From positions 124,001-188,000 of the forward strand of contig WTXG01000031.1 in assembly GCA_022496185.1 (NCBI GenBank): a stretch of 64,000 bases of DNA, read 5' to 3'. A program made the translations under genes and the position numbers. Under the pieces are notes generated by a model that had not been told where the DNA came from, made no database searches, and saw nothing but the letters and a program-made list of their open reading frames with translations. This document shows positions 9,844-20,131 of the stretch, one piece after another (position 1 is the stretch's first letter; the number at the start of each line of letters is the position of its first letter). Source of the DNA: Multifurca ochricompacta. Its lineage: Eukaryota > Basidiomycota > Agaricomycetes > Russulales > Russulaceae.

Positions 9844-12506
9844 AGCCCTGTCACGTTGCTGAGAGCGTGGACTTTCCCTAGTAAAGACTGGTTGGGAAAT
9901 CTTGCCGACATTCTTTTTAGATTGTCTTTTGCACGGGTTCTCTGAGGGAGTTCAGATGGTTCCATAATTTGGGAAGGAGGTGTCTGATAGATAGTTTGGT
10001 CATGTGTGTCAAGCTCATTTTTGGGTGTGGTAAGCTCAGGATTTACTTGAGGAGGTTCCACTTCCTCCTGTTCCTCAACCTCGGCATCCTTGTCTTCAGG
10101 AGCCTGAGGAACTGTGGCTATTGCTGGTTGAGGTTGGACAGACCTCTCTGATTCTAAGACAAAAGGCATAACTTTTTCCTTTTGCTTTCCCTTGCTGTCC
10201 TTGGCAAGGTTGGATGGGAAGGACCCTTCATCAAATGTCACATCTCTTGACAATATGAAGGATCGAGTATGCATATCCCAAAGAAGATATCCTTTAGAGT
10301 GGGGTGCATACCCGACAAAGACTGTCTCCCTGGCTTTATGATCCAGTTTACGTCTTTTGTCCTCTGGGACTGTATAGTAGGCTAAGCAGCCAAATATTTT
10401 AAAGTAAGAGACATCTGGAATGTCCCCATCCAGAAGCTCAAGCGGTGTCCTCCACTTATTAGAACGGATAGGTGTTCTATTGTATATGTGACAGGCTGTT
10501 CGCACTGCACATTCCCAGAAACCAAGGGAAAGACCAGCATGATGCAGCATACTGGTGGCCTTTTCCATAATGGTTCTGTTGAACCTTTCAGCCCTTCCAT
10601 TCTGTTGTGGGGAATATGGCATTGTCAATTTATGCTCTATGCCAGCCTGCTCAAGTATTGACTTCAGCTCCCTATTGACAAATTCGCCACCTCGGTCTGT
10701 GTGTAAGGTCTTTATTTTCTTGTCTGTTTTATTTTCCAAGAATGCCTTAATATTACAGAATGTCGAGGTAAAATCACTTTTAGCTTTCATAGCAACAACT
10801 AGAGCAGTTCTGCTAAAGTCATCTATGAAAGTGGCGAAGTATAGGTTCCCTTGTATTGAAGTACATTGCAGAGGACCAACTAGGTCACTATGAATGAGTT
10901 CCAAGGGTGCTGAAGCTCTCTTTTGAGAGGGAGGGAATGGAAGACGGTGTGATTTTCCCATTTCACAGCCATAACATGGCTTGTCTTCCACTTGGCTATC
11001 ATCAATACTAAGGCCTTTTACAGCCTTAGGAGCATGTCTTTTGAGGGCCTCTTTTGACATATGACCCATGCGCAAATGCCAGGTATCAAGGCTACTTGAT
11101 GCAGATTTGTGGGAAGCAGTATTTAAATTTTGCATAGTTTTCCCATAGACCCAATAGAGTCCTATAGCCTTTACACCTTCCGCTATAATTGCATTATTGT
11201 ACTTTATTTTGACCTCAGATGGAGTAAATTCCACTGAGCCGCCTTTGTCTGTGATGCAGCTTGTCGACAGTATTCTTTCACTGCCAGGCATGTAAAAGAC
11301 ATTATTTAACTCTAACTCATAATTATTGCGAGTTTTGAGTATGACTTTGCCTGTTCCTTCGACTTGGACTACTGAGCCATCACCAATTGTCACCGAGTGT
11401 CCCTTGTGTGGGAAGTACTCAGAGAAATCTTCTAAGTATGGTGTAAAATGGGTGGTGGCTCCGCTGTCCATCATCCAAGGGTTGCTGCCATCATCGACTT
11501 CTTGCATTTTCTCGGTCATCATATAAAGTGAAATGCGAGGTGTCTCATGCACCTCCTGTATTCTGCCACTACCATTAACTATGGTAGCTACTTGTGTGGA
11601 GTTATTATGTACACTGGGGCCTTGCCCCTTCCTCTTGTTGCCCTTTTTGCCTGCATCAGCATTGGCTCTGTCCTGTTTCCTTTGCCGACATTCATTAGCC
11701 TTGTGGCCCGGCTTCTGGCAATAGAAGCAGGTGACATCATTGGACGATGATGCACCTGCAGGTTGTGGCGTGAAAGTTACTTGTTTTTTATTTTTATTTT
11801 TATTGACATGGGCTGCCTTATTAAGGGCAACCCCAACACCACTTCCTGCGGGACCGGCAAGTCGGCTTTCCTCATTTAGGAACCTTTGCACAAGGTCCTG
11901 AGGGGAAAGGCGGTCAGGAGGACCTGACGCCAGGATAGAGCCAGCAATGGCGGAGTAGGATGGAGGCAGGGACTGGAGCAAAATAAAGCTCATCTGGAGA
12001 TCAGAGATCTCCATCCCATTTTCCTTGAGGGTACTCCTCACATCCAACACACGCTGCAACTGGGGTCTGAATTGCTTGCCTTCCTCCAAGCGGAAGGAAG
12101 ACACAGAACACCACAAGTTGTAGGTCACCATGCTACCTACTGAGCCATAGAGCGATTCCAAACGCTCATACTTGGCATTGACAGAAGGATAAGTTCTGTC
12201 AGAGGCAATTTGGGAGTATGTTTCTGGTGATGTGACCATCACCAGAACTCCCATGAGGACTTCCTCCACCCTGTTCCATTCCTGGTACATGGGTTCCGAC
12301 CAAAGCACAAAACGCTTGGCATATTCTTCGTCCTTCTCTCCATCCTCTGGCTTCGGGGCATTCAGGAACTCAGGGGCATCATGCGTGATGTGCCTCTTCA
12401 TCCCATTAATCCTCAGCAGGGCTGTGAACGACACAGACCACTGCTGCCAGTTGGAGCCGTCAAGCTTATCGAACTTGAAGGTGGGGGGGAAGACGATGGA
12501 AGACAT
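9828..12506 (-). CDS. copia copy B gag-protease-integrase
   Basis: The open frame of 892 codons starts at MSSIVFPPTFKFDKLD. In order it has a gag domain (about residues 1-215), a zinc knuckle CFYCQKPGHKANEC (about 260), an aspartic protease site WMMDSGATTHF (about 345), integrase HHCC and D,D,E motifs (HSDLVG; FIDDFSR; HTDRGGEF; PQQNGRAERFN) and the start of the linker toward RT. The frame departs from the RT frame around 9930-9960. A single-base indel is the simplest reading; a programmed frameshift is possible but copia elements usually use one continuous frame. Copy A does not reach this point, so no internal comparison is available. Confidence 0.85.
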   Translation of the reverse strand: MSSIVFPPTFKFDKLDGSNWQQWSVSFTALLRINGMKRHITHDAPEFLNAPKPEDGEKDEEYAKRFVLWSEPMYQEWNRVEEVLMGVLVMVTSPETYSQIASDRTYPSVNAKYERLESLYGSVGSMVTYNLWCSVSSFRLEEGKQFRPQLQRVLDVRSTLKENGMEISDLQMSFILLQSLPPSYSAIAGSILASGPPDRLSPQDLVQRFLNEESRLAGPAGSGVGVALNKAAHVNKNKNKKQVTFTPQPAGASSSNDVTCFYCQKPGHKANECRQRKQDRANADAGKKGNKRKGQGPSVHNNSTQVATIVNGSGRIQEVHETPRISLYMMTEKMQEVDDGSNPWMMDSGATTHFTPYLEDFSEYFPHKGHSVTIGDGSVVQVEGTGKVILKTRNNYELELNNVFYMPGSERILSTSCITDKGGSVEFTPSEVKIKYNNAIIAEGVKAIGLYWVYGKTMQNLNTASHKSASSSLDTWHLRMGHMSKEALKRHAPKAVKGLSIDDSQVEDKPCYGCEMGKSHRLPFPPSQKRASAPLELIHSDLVGPLQCTSIQGNLYFATFIDDFSRTALVVAMKAKSDFTSTFCNIKAFLENKTDKKIKTLHTDRGGEFVNRELKSILEQAGIEHKLTMPYSPQQNGRAERFNRTIMEKATSMLHHAGLSLGFWECAVRTACHIYNRTPIRSNKWRTPLELLDGDIPDVSYFKIFGCLAYYTVPEDKRRKLDHKARETVFVGYAPHSKGYLLWDMHTRSFILSRDVTFDEGSFPSNLAKDSKGKQKEKVMPFVLESERSVQPQPAIATVPQAPEDKDAEVEEQEEVEPPQVNPELTTPKNELDTHDQTIYQTPPSQIMEPSELPQRTRAKDNLKRMSARFPNQSLLGKVHALSNVTGLCRKT

Positions 12507-13426
12507 TTGAGATGATTTTAAAAAAAGGTTGATCCTGGTTCCAAGGAGCAGTTAGAACCAGTTGTCCAGGTCTCATTTAAGAGGGCCCGTCCATTCTGTG
12601 GCGCTATGCTTCAGAACTTAAAAAAGTCCTGCCTCTGATGTGTGACTTCTAAGTAGTATAGTAGTCTGTCTAACCCCATTCTACAACAGATCCCAAGGCC
12701 ACATCAGGCGGATACTGTGTAAGTAGAAGGGGAGTCATGTCATGGAGGAGCCAACCGCAAGTTCCACTAGAGACAAAGGGTATAGAGCCCTTCCTCTAGT
12801 GCTGGTGGTGGAGTCCATGATTAAGCCCTAGATGATTGGGGCCATGACTATAGTAGACTATTAGGTTTCCTCTAGTTGGGGCGGACCCCCAATGAAAGCA
12901 GCGGGTACTTCTGCCTAGAGACAAAACCCTCTAGCTACTGTGTAAATACTATAGTAGTTCAAGCCTACTTGTATCGAGCCCAAGCGTCATGGGAGTGACT
13001 ACCCATGCCTTGTTCTAGACCCTAAACTCTACCTGCAGGTCGCTAAACCTGGCTTACAGATCAAGCCAAGCATTGACTGAACCTATAGCCCCAAGCCTTC
13101 TGGGCAAGTGGCCTACTAAGACTATGGATGGGACAAAAACCCAGCTACAACTATGAATACTATTTACTTAGAGCGCACATGAGGAACTCAAGGTGTTTCA
13201 CCTGCTTAAGGTCCCTCATCACCTCTTGCAAGAATCCCCTGAGGGACTAGCCAGACAGATCAAGGTGGGCACATAAAGTGCACCACCTTGTGGACAGTTA
13301 AGGGCAAGGGGAAGAAGTCGAAGCTCACTGTTAGACTGATTGGGAAAGACAAAGTCTTGAAGCTTGTGAGCTTGAAGTTAGGTTTGGACTGATCAAAAAG
13401 AATGACAGATCAGTAAAGCGTGCCCA

Positions 13427-13438
13427 GGGCCCATAACC
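13427..13438 (-). other. Primer-binding site of copia copy B
   Basis: Directly inside the 5' LTR the minus strand reads GGTTATGGGCCC. It is complementary, with one mismatch from the usual eukaryotic sequence, to the anticodon-loop region of initiator tRNA-Met (GGGCTCATAACC). Some copia-group elements prime from an internal half-tRNA in this way. Copy A has the same motif at 4428-4439 on the plus strand. The assignment is inferred. Confidence 0.6.
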
Positions 13439-13937
13439 TGTGAAACAGGCATGTGCGCAGCATACTGACTGTGAAGTTAGCGGGTTAGGCTAGACAAAGA
13501 AAGTTACTTCAGAGGTTAGAAGAACTCTATATTACTATACTACTGACCTAGACAAAGAAAGTTCTATGTAAAGAACGTTAGTCTAATAGTTAAGTAGATA
13601 GTATAGAAGGCACTTACACTTCAGAGGTTAGAAGAACTCTGAAGTGGAAGAGACGAAACAGACACCCTTATATACCCTAAGGGATTGTCTGTGCGCACTG
13701 GGAATAAGTCCACAAGTGCCGGACAAAGTCCAAACAACAAACAGAGGGAGAAAGGCCATTGGCCACTACAGGAATCACATGTTACATGGTGCATCAGTCA
13801 GCTACTGCGGAATGTGAGAAAGAAAGTAATAAAGATAATGTAAATAGTCCGAAACTCCGGTATCTAATCTAATCTACAAGTAGCTAATCTAATCACCTGA
13901 TGCCTGAAGCATCACCGAACATCTCCTATGTTCAACA
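13439..13937 (-). repeat. 5' LTR of copia copy B (499 bp)
   Basis: It has the same length and, as far as I can read, the same sequence as the LTR at 7378-7876. Transcription would start leftward from a TATA box in the middle of the LTR. Confidence 0.9.
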
Positions 13938-14132
13938 GTGTTTGGCATACTCATCATCCTTTTCTCCATCTTCTGGCTTCGGCGGGTTCAAGAACTCAGG
14001 GGCATCATGTGTAATGTGCCTCTTCATCCCATTGATCCTCAGCAAGGCAGTGAAAGACACTGACCATTGCTGCCAGTTGGAGCCGTCAAGCTTGTCAAAC
14101 TTGAAGGTGGGAGGGAAGACGATGGAAGACAT
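13938..14132 (-). pseudogene. copia gag N-terminal fragment, copy C
   Basis: It encodes the first 65 or so residues of the family gag, from MSSIVFPPTFKFDKLD to about EDGEKDDEYAK, and is then cut by the 5' LTR of copy B at 13937. The upstream leader continues to 15062, next to the LTR of copy C. It is the right-hand half of the insertion scar of copy B; the left-hand half is missing. Confidence 0.85.
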
Positions 14133-15062
14133 TTTTTGAGATGATTTTAAAAAAGGGTTGATCCTGGTTCCAAGGAGCAGTTAGAACCAGTTGTCCAGGT
14201 CTCATTTAAGAGGGCCTGTCCATTCTGTGGCACTATGCTTCAGAACTTAAAAAAGTCCTGCCTCCAATGTGCAACTTCTAAGTAGTATAGTAGGCTGTCT
14301 AGCGCCATCTACAACAAGTACTAAGCCCACATCAGGGGGACATTGTGTAAATAGATGGGGAGTCATGTCATGGAGGAGCTAACCACAAGTTCCACTAGAG
14401 ACAAAGGGTATAGAGCCCTTCCTCTAGTGCTGGTGGTGGAGTCCATGATTAAGCCCTAGATGATTGGGGCCATGACTATAGTAGACTATTAGGTTTCCTC
14501 TGGTTGGGGCAAACCCCCAACAAAGGCAGCAGGTACTTCTGCCCAGAGACAAAACCCTCTAGCTACTGTGTAAATACTATAGTAGTTCAAGCCTACTTGT
14601 ATCGAGCCCAAGCGTCATGGGAGTGACTACCCATGCCTTGTTCTAGACCCTAAACTCTACCTGCAGGTCACTAAACCTGGCTTACGGATCAAGCCAAGCA
14701 TTGACTGAACCTATAGCCCCAAGCCTTCTGGGCAAGTGGCCTACTAAGACTATGGATGGGACAAAAACCCAGCTATAACTATGAATACTATTTACTTAGA
14801 GCACACATGAGGAACTTAAGGTGTTTCACCTGCTTAGGGTCCCTCATCACCTCTTGCAAGAATCCCCTGAGGGACTAGCCAGACAGATCAAGGTGGGCAC
14901 ATAAAGTGCACCACCTTGTGGACAGTTAAGGGCAAGAAACAAACGAAATCAAAGCTCACTGTAAGAGTGATTGGGAAAGTTGGAGCAGTGAGCTTGAAGA
15001 AAGATGTTTGGACTGATTGAGAAAAGAAAGAAATCAGTTATGCTTGCTCAGGGCCCATAACC

Positions 15063-15465
15063 TGTGAAGCAGGCATGGTGTGCAGCATACTGACTGTAAA
15101 GCTGTTAGCGGGTTAGGCTAGACAAAGAAAGTTACTTCAGATGTTAGAAGAACTCTGAAGTGTAGGAGACGAAACAGACACCCTTATATACTCTTCAAGG
15201 GATGGTCTGTGCACTGGGAATAAGTCCACAAGTGCCAGACAAAGTCCAAACAATAAACAAGAGGGAATAAGGCCATTGGCCAGTAAGGTATCACATGCTT
15301 GTACATCATTACTAAGGTGCATCAGTCAGCTACTGCAGAATGTGAGAAAAAAGGTAATAAAGATATAGTAAAAGTCTGAAACTCCAATATCTAATCTAGT
15401 CCACTAAGTAGCTAATCTAATCACCTGATGCCTGAAGCATCACTGAACACATCCTGTGTTCAACA
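15063..15465 (-). repeat. 5' LTR of copia copy C (403 bp, shortened)
   Basis: It begins TGTGAAGCAGGCATGG and ends ATCCTGTGTTCAACA, followed by GTTAT. It lacks about 97 bp that copies A and B have between two direct repeats of CTTCAGAGGTTAGAAGAACTC, as expected from a deletion between those repeats. Confidence 0.8.
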
Positions 15466-15470
15466 GTTAT

Positions 15471-15767
15471 AACTACCATTCTAGGTAAAGACTAATTAAT
15501 ATATAGTTCTGACCAACACAACTGAATTATAACTACCATTCTAGGTAGTTTGGATTATCTAACCTCAGGCTGTGTTCATTACAAGTGTTGTCTTTGCTTC
15601 CATGAGCACAAGTAGTGTAAACAGGGCATACTGGAACATGAACTCCCTCAATAAATGTAATTGTAGATACATTATCACAAAAGAGACATCAGAGAAGCAA
15701 TATCAAAACATGCCCCAAAAGGGTATGGAAACAGGCATGGTGCAGGCTTGTACCTAGATGCTATAAT
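15471..15767. other. Repeat-derived spacer, host sequence of the next LTR stack
   Basis: No gene is seen. ATTATAACTACCATTCTAGG occurs here near 15525, and GTTATAACTACCATTCTAGG at 15466. From about 15724 the sequence (AAACAGGCATGGTGCAGGC) matches an intact copy near 26325 and continues, after the inserted elements, at 28358 and again at 30596. It is therefore the old target sequence into which the LTR at 15768 and the element at 28381 were inserted. Confidence 0.5.
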
Positions 15768-15853
15768 TGTCAAACAATCATGCTGCTGGTTATACTGACT
15801 GTGGTTAGTAGTGGGTTAGGCTAAAAGACAAGTAGTACTTCAGAGGTTAGAAG

Positions 15854-16356
15854 TGTTGAACACAGGAGATGTTCAGTGATGCTTCAGGCATCAGGTGATT
15901 AGATTAGCTACTTTGTAGATTAGATTAGACACCGGAGTTTCGGACTATTTACATTATCATTATTACTTTCTTTCTCACATTCCGCAGTAGCTGACTGATA
16001 CACCAAGTAACATGTGATTTCTGTACTGGCCAATGGCCTTTCTCCCTCATGTTTATTGTTTGGACTTTGTCCGGCACTTGTGGACCTATTCCCAGTGCAC
16101 AGACCACCCCTTGATTAGTATATAAGGGTGTCTGTTTCGTCTCTTCCACTTCAGAGTTCTTCTAACCTCTGAAGTGTAAGTGCCTTCTATACTATCTACT
16201 TAACTATTAGACTAACGTTCTTTACATAGAACTTTCTTTGTCTAGGTCAGTAGTATAGTAATATAGAGTTCTTCTAACCTCTGAAGTAACTTTCTTTGTC
16301 TAGCCTAACCCGCTAACCTTCACAGTCAGTATGCTGCGCCTCATGCCTGTTTCACA
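15854..16356 (+). mobile_element. Solo LTR, copia A/B type (503 bp)
   Basis: It has ends TGTTGAACACAGGAG and CATGCCTGTTTCACA, as in the LTRs of copies A and B, with the same TATATAAGGG box near 16120. It is flanked by AGAAG on both sides (15849-15853 and 16357-16361). It interrupts the older LTR starting at 15768. No internal sequence remains, so it arose by LTR-LTR recombination after insertion. Confidence 0.9.
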
Positions 16357-16889
16357 AGAAGAACTCTATACAACTATACTACTGACCTAAAAGACAAGTA
16401 GTCTACACAAGACAGTTAGTCAAAGGTAAAAGAGAAGTATAGTAAAAGGAACTTACACTTCAGAGGTTAGAAGAACTCTGAAGTGAAAGAGACAAAACTA
16501 GTGAATAGCAGGGGTAACCCCCAGGTACAGTGCCTCACAAAACTGAGTCAATGTTTTGCACTTTTGCACTGTTTGTTGAATATCACATCAGCCAAAACAA
16601 ATATAAACAAAGTCTTGGTAGATCATAAAAGGTACAAGATAAGGGTTATGTAATGCAACAATAATTATGTAAGTCTGATCAAAACCTGTGGAGCTATGCC
16701 CATTTCAAATTGGGGACTCATTGACTCAGTTTTGTGAGGGGGTATCAGAAATATCAGAATCTGATGCTCCACCAAATGTACAGCAACCAATCCTTAATAT
16801 ATGGTTACCATAGTTATCTTAATATTGATGGGACCTGGAATAGAGCTATTTAACCATGGTTTACATTCCCAGAATATTATAATTTCCCA

Positions 16890-17333
16890 ATGCACCCCAC
16901 CTCCTCTGCTCAGAAAGAAAACATGCTCTCTCTGGCCTCTGAAGGTCATTCCACTCACACTATTGCCTCCAGACTCAGCCTCAGCCAGTCCACAGTCTCT
17001 AGGACACTCAGAACTCTCCATACCAACCATCAGTCACCTCATTTTGGTCATCCTTCCAAGCTCTCTGCTACCTCTGAACATGCTATCATGATACAAATCA
17101 CCACAGGAAAGGTTGGCAATGCTGTCCAGGCCACAAAGCACATCAATTCCATCATCCCCAACCATGTCTCTTCACAAACTGTGCACTGGGTTCTTAAACA
17201 ACATTCAATCAAGGCTGTAACAAAGAAGAAAAGGCCACTACTCTCTGCAGTACATTGCAAGAAGCACTTAGCCCTTGCTTTGAAGTACCAAAACTGGACT
17301 ATGGAGGACTGGCATCTGACCCAAACCTGTTGA
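16890..17333 (+). pseudogene. Tc1-like transposase N-terminal half (left arm)
   Basis: The frame begins MHPTSSAQKENMLSL. It has a helix-turn-helix segment (HTIASRLSLSQSTVSRTL), a second DNA-binding region and a VHWVLKQHSIKAVTKKK segment, then the start of the catalytic domain (NWTMEDW). It then runs into the opposite arm. The first catalytic Asp (SDETKIN motif) is not encoded in this arm; it is found in the other arm on the minus strand. About 130 residues of a protein that is usually around 340 are present, so this cannot be an active transposase. It could still encode a DNA-binding fragment. Confidence 0.8.
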
Positions 17334-18303
17334 TTTTGGTCTCATCTGACTGAATGACCCTCTTCCAGTCCTCCATAGTCCAGTTTTGGTACTTCAAAGC
17401 AAGGGCTAAGTGCTTCTTGCAATGTACTGCAGAGAGTAGTGGCCTTTTCTGTTGACACAGGACATGTCTGGAGATGCTTCAGGCATCTAAGGGTCGCTTC
17501 AGCTGTAGATTAGATTAGATTAGATTTCGGAGTATCGGACTTTTTATGTTATCTTTATTACATTTCTTTCTCACCTTACTCAGCTGATTAGTGATGGACT
17601 TAGTAATGCGCAGTAAGCATGTGATATCTCTCTGGCCAATGGCCTTTATCCCTCACTTTTTATTGTCCGGCACTTGTGGACTTACTCCCAGTGCACACAG
17701 ACCATTTCCCCTGGCCCCTATGGGTATATAAGGGTGTCTGTTTTGTCCTCTACACTTCAGAGTTCTTCTTCCTCTTAAGTGTAAGTCGTCTTTAGTTTAC
17801 TTCTACTTTTCCTTTGACTAACATTCTCTGTGTAGATAACTTGTCTTTTAGGTCAGTAGTGTAATATTAAAGAGTTCTTCTTCCTCTGAAGTATAACTTG
17901 TCTTTTAGCCTTACTGCTACTAACCACAGTCAGTATAACCAGCAGCATGATTGTTTGACATTTTCTTCTTTGTTACAGCCTTGATTGAATGTTGTTTAAG
18001 AACCCAGTGCACAGTTTGTGAAGAGACATGGTTGGGGATGATGGAATTGATGTGCTTTGTGGCCTGGACAGCATTGCCAACCTTTCCTGTGGTGATTTGT
18101 ATCATGATAGCATGTTCAGAGGTAGCAGAGAGCTTGGAAGGATGACCAAAATGAGGTGACTGATGGTTGGTATGGAGAGTTCTGAGTGTCCTAGAGACTG
18201 TGGACTGGCTGAGGCTGAGTCTGGAGGCAATAGTGTGAGTGGAATGACCTTCAGAGGCCAGAGAGAGCATGTTTTCTTTCTGAGCAGAGGAGGTGGGGTG
18301 CAT
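17322..18303 (-). pseudogene. Tc1-like transposase fragment (right arm), split by LTR
   Basis: Reading leftward from 18303, the same N-terminal sequence as the left arm (MHPTSSAQKEN) continues to TKKK near 17963. A solo LTR (17450-17960) with its TTTTC duplication interrupts it there. Coding similarity resumes at 17449 and reaches past the first catalytic aspartate (QSDETKINRFGSD) near 17325, slightly further than the left arm. The C-terminal half is absent. Confidence 0.8.
17450..17960 (+). mobile_element. Solo LTR inside Tc1 transposase (511 bp)
   Basis: The ends are TGTTGACACAGGACATGTC and GATTGTTTGACA, with a TATATAAGGG box near 17725. The flanking duplication TTTTC is perfect (17445-17449 and 17961-17965). 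The left arm of the fold-back element shows the uninterrupted target, which confirms the junctions. It belongs to the same LTR family as the split LTR at 15768-28357, which lies two levels further out. Confidence 0.95.
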
Positions 18304-19162
18304 TGGGAAATTATAATATTCTGGGAATGTAAACCATGGTTAAATAGCTCTATTCCAGGTCCCATCAATATTAAGATAACTATGGTAACCATATATTAAG
18401 GATTGGTTGCTGTACATTTGGTGGAGCATCAGATTCTGATATTTCTGATACCCCCTCACAAAACTGAGTCAATGAGTCCCCAATTTGAAATGGGCATAGC
18501 TCCACAGGTTTTGATCAGACTTACATAATTATTGTTGCATTACATAACCCTTATCTTGTACCTTTTATGATCTACCAAGACTTTGTTTATATTTGTTTTG
18601 GCTGATGTGATATTCAACAAACAGTGCAAAAGTGCAAAACATTGACTCAGTTTTGTGAGGCACTGTATCTTCATTGGTACCCGTACCTGTACCCGTACCT
18701 GTCGCTACAGGTATGGGTAACCTGTGGGTTACCTGCAGGTCACCTGCAGGTTGCCTGTGTTAAATGTGTGCAAGTTCTTTACTTGCATCATGCATTTTGG
18801 ATATCTGGCCCAGGTAGGGCCTAGCACGAGTGCACTCGCGAGTAACCCGGATCCGAACTCGCGGGTATTTAGATAAGAAAATGTCATACTCGGATCTGCG
18901 CGAGTATGTTCCCACGGATCACCCGGAGCCGCGAGTCCTATACTCGTGCGGATCCGAGTACTCGCGGGTTTACTCGTACTCTCTTACTCCTTTTTTCCAC
19001 TCTGGGCCTCCACTTTCTCTCAGATAGCAGACGATGACTTTCTGGCTCTTCTTCAGAGGCAGTTCAACCCAGATATCTCTCCTAGTAATGCCTATAGAAT
19101 GTCCATGACAATGGTGATCCTTCAAAGACAGTTTATTGGCTCTGGTCCCTCCCCTGCTATTG

Positions 19163-19990
19163 AGTTATAACAGCTGCCCCGGCCCTCCTATCACCAACGA
19201 CCTCGTTTCTCTTTCCATCAGTCAACAAACAACATCAATGAGCAAGAATGTCACAAACTCAAGTGCAGGGTTAAGGATGCTTTGGAGGATGGGAATGGCC
19301 TCATACAGGTACATCTTCGTTTGCATCCCTTTCACACAGCTGCCCCGGCCCTCCTATCACCGACGAACTCCTCTCTACCTCTCGTTGTCATTCAACAAAC
19401 AACATCAATGAGCAAGAACATCATAAGCTCAAGCAGCTCAAGCACAAGGTTAACAACAACACTTTGGAGGATGGGAATGGCCATCACTTAGGTACGTCTT
19501 CGTTTCACACAGCCGCCCCACCCTTCCTATCACTCACTAACGACATCTTTCTTTCGTTTGTCAGTCAACAAGCAACATCAATGAGCGAGAATGTCATGAG
19601 TTCAGGTGCAGGGTCAACGCCAACGCTTTGGAGGATGGGAATGGCCATCACTTAGGTACGTCCCCGTTTCACACAGCTGCCCCACCCGTCCTATCACTAA
19701 CGACGTCTTTCTTTTGTCTGTCGGTCAACAAGCAACATCAATGAGCAAGAACGTCACGGGCTCAAGTGCAGGGTCAATGCCAACGCTTTGGAGGATGGGA
19801 ATGGCCATCACTTAGGTACGTCCCCGTTTCACACAGCTGCCCACCCTTCCTATCACTAACGACGTCTTTCTTTCATCTGTCGGTCAACAAGCAACGTCAA
19901 TGAGCGAGAACGTCACGGGCTCAAGTGCAGGGTCAACGCCAACACTTTGGAGGATGGGAATGGCCATCACATGGGTACGTCTTCCTTCGA
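19163..19990 (+). repeat. Five tandem units of about 160-180 bp, exon-intron-like
   Basis: The motif TTTGGAGGATGGGAATGGCC recurs at 19281, 19463, 19627, 19787 and 19946, giving periods of 182, 164, 160 and 159 bp. Each unit has a pyrimidine-rich stretch ending in CAG or CGG just before TCAACAA, a conserved block of about 95 bp, and GTACGTCT or GTACATCT after it. That looks like an acceptor, an exon and a donor. In one frame the block reads SNINEQERHGLKCRV followed by NANALEDGNGHHLG. Units differ by substitutions and small indels. Whether it is transcribed is unknown. Confidence 0.7.
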
Positions 19991-20131
19991 ATCTATTTCA
20001 TGCAGTTGCCGAGGCTTTCCTCAGCTAAAAAGTGTCTTATCAAAATTCTGTGGGTGATCCTTCTCAGGTGCCATCCAACACTCTTGCGTTACATTCAAGT
20101 GCGACTATATAAACTTTACAATATTCTGTAA

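Larger units (their letters stand above)
7378..13937 (-). mobile_element. Ty1/copia element copy B, full length, identical-looking LTRs
   Basis: The element is 6,560 bp and reads leftward from its 5' LTR (13439-13937) to its 3' LTR (7378-7876). Both LTRs are 499 bp, and I found no difference on reading them side by side, so the insertion or homogenisation is recent. A purine-rich stretch (ATGGAGGGA on the minus strand) precedes the 3' LTR and fits a polypurine tract. Coding order gag, protease, integrase, RT, RNase H identifies copia. The flanks are TCACA on the left and GTGTT on the right, so no target duplication is seen. The left flank is copy A and the right flank copy C, which suggests recombination between elements. 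Confidence 0.9.
3770..15465 (-). mobile_element. Outer Ty1/copia element (copy C), mostly replaced by nested copies
   Basis: An LTR-type end TGTGAAGCAGGCATGG begins at 3770, and the matching LTR end ...TGTGTTCAACA closes at 15465. The five bases outside, GTTAT, are the same on both sides (3765-3769 and 15466-15470). This is the signature of one retrotransposon insertion, reading leftward. Only its left LTR fragment (3770-3926), the start of gag (13938-14132), the 5' leader (14133-15062) and its right LTR (15063-15465) remain. The interior is occupied by copy A (plus strand) and copy B (minus strand). The leader of C resembles those of A and B closely, so all three are one family. Confidence 0.8.
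16528..18665. mobile_element. Fold-back Tc1 element, two 5' halves tail to tail
   Basis: Bases 16528-17321 read as the 5' half of a Tc1 element on the plus strand. Bases 18665 down to about 17322 read as the same 5' half on the minus strand. Both outer ends are CAGTGCCTCACAAAACTGAG and both are bounded by TA (16526-16527 and 18666-18667). There is no 3' half. The surrounding family-E sequence is continuous across the insertion with one TA, so the palindromic unit occupies a normal Tc1 target site. A solo LTR (17450-17960) lies in the right arm. Confidence 0.85.

Noticed and set aside
9930..9960. Programmed frameshift between integrase and RT in copia copy B
   Set aside because: No recognisable slippery site plus structure, and the same element has another one-base break near 8280, so simple indels are more likely.
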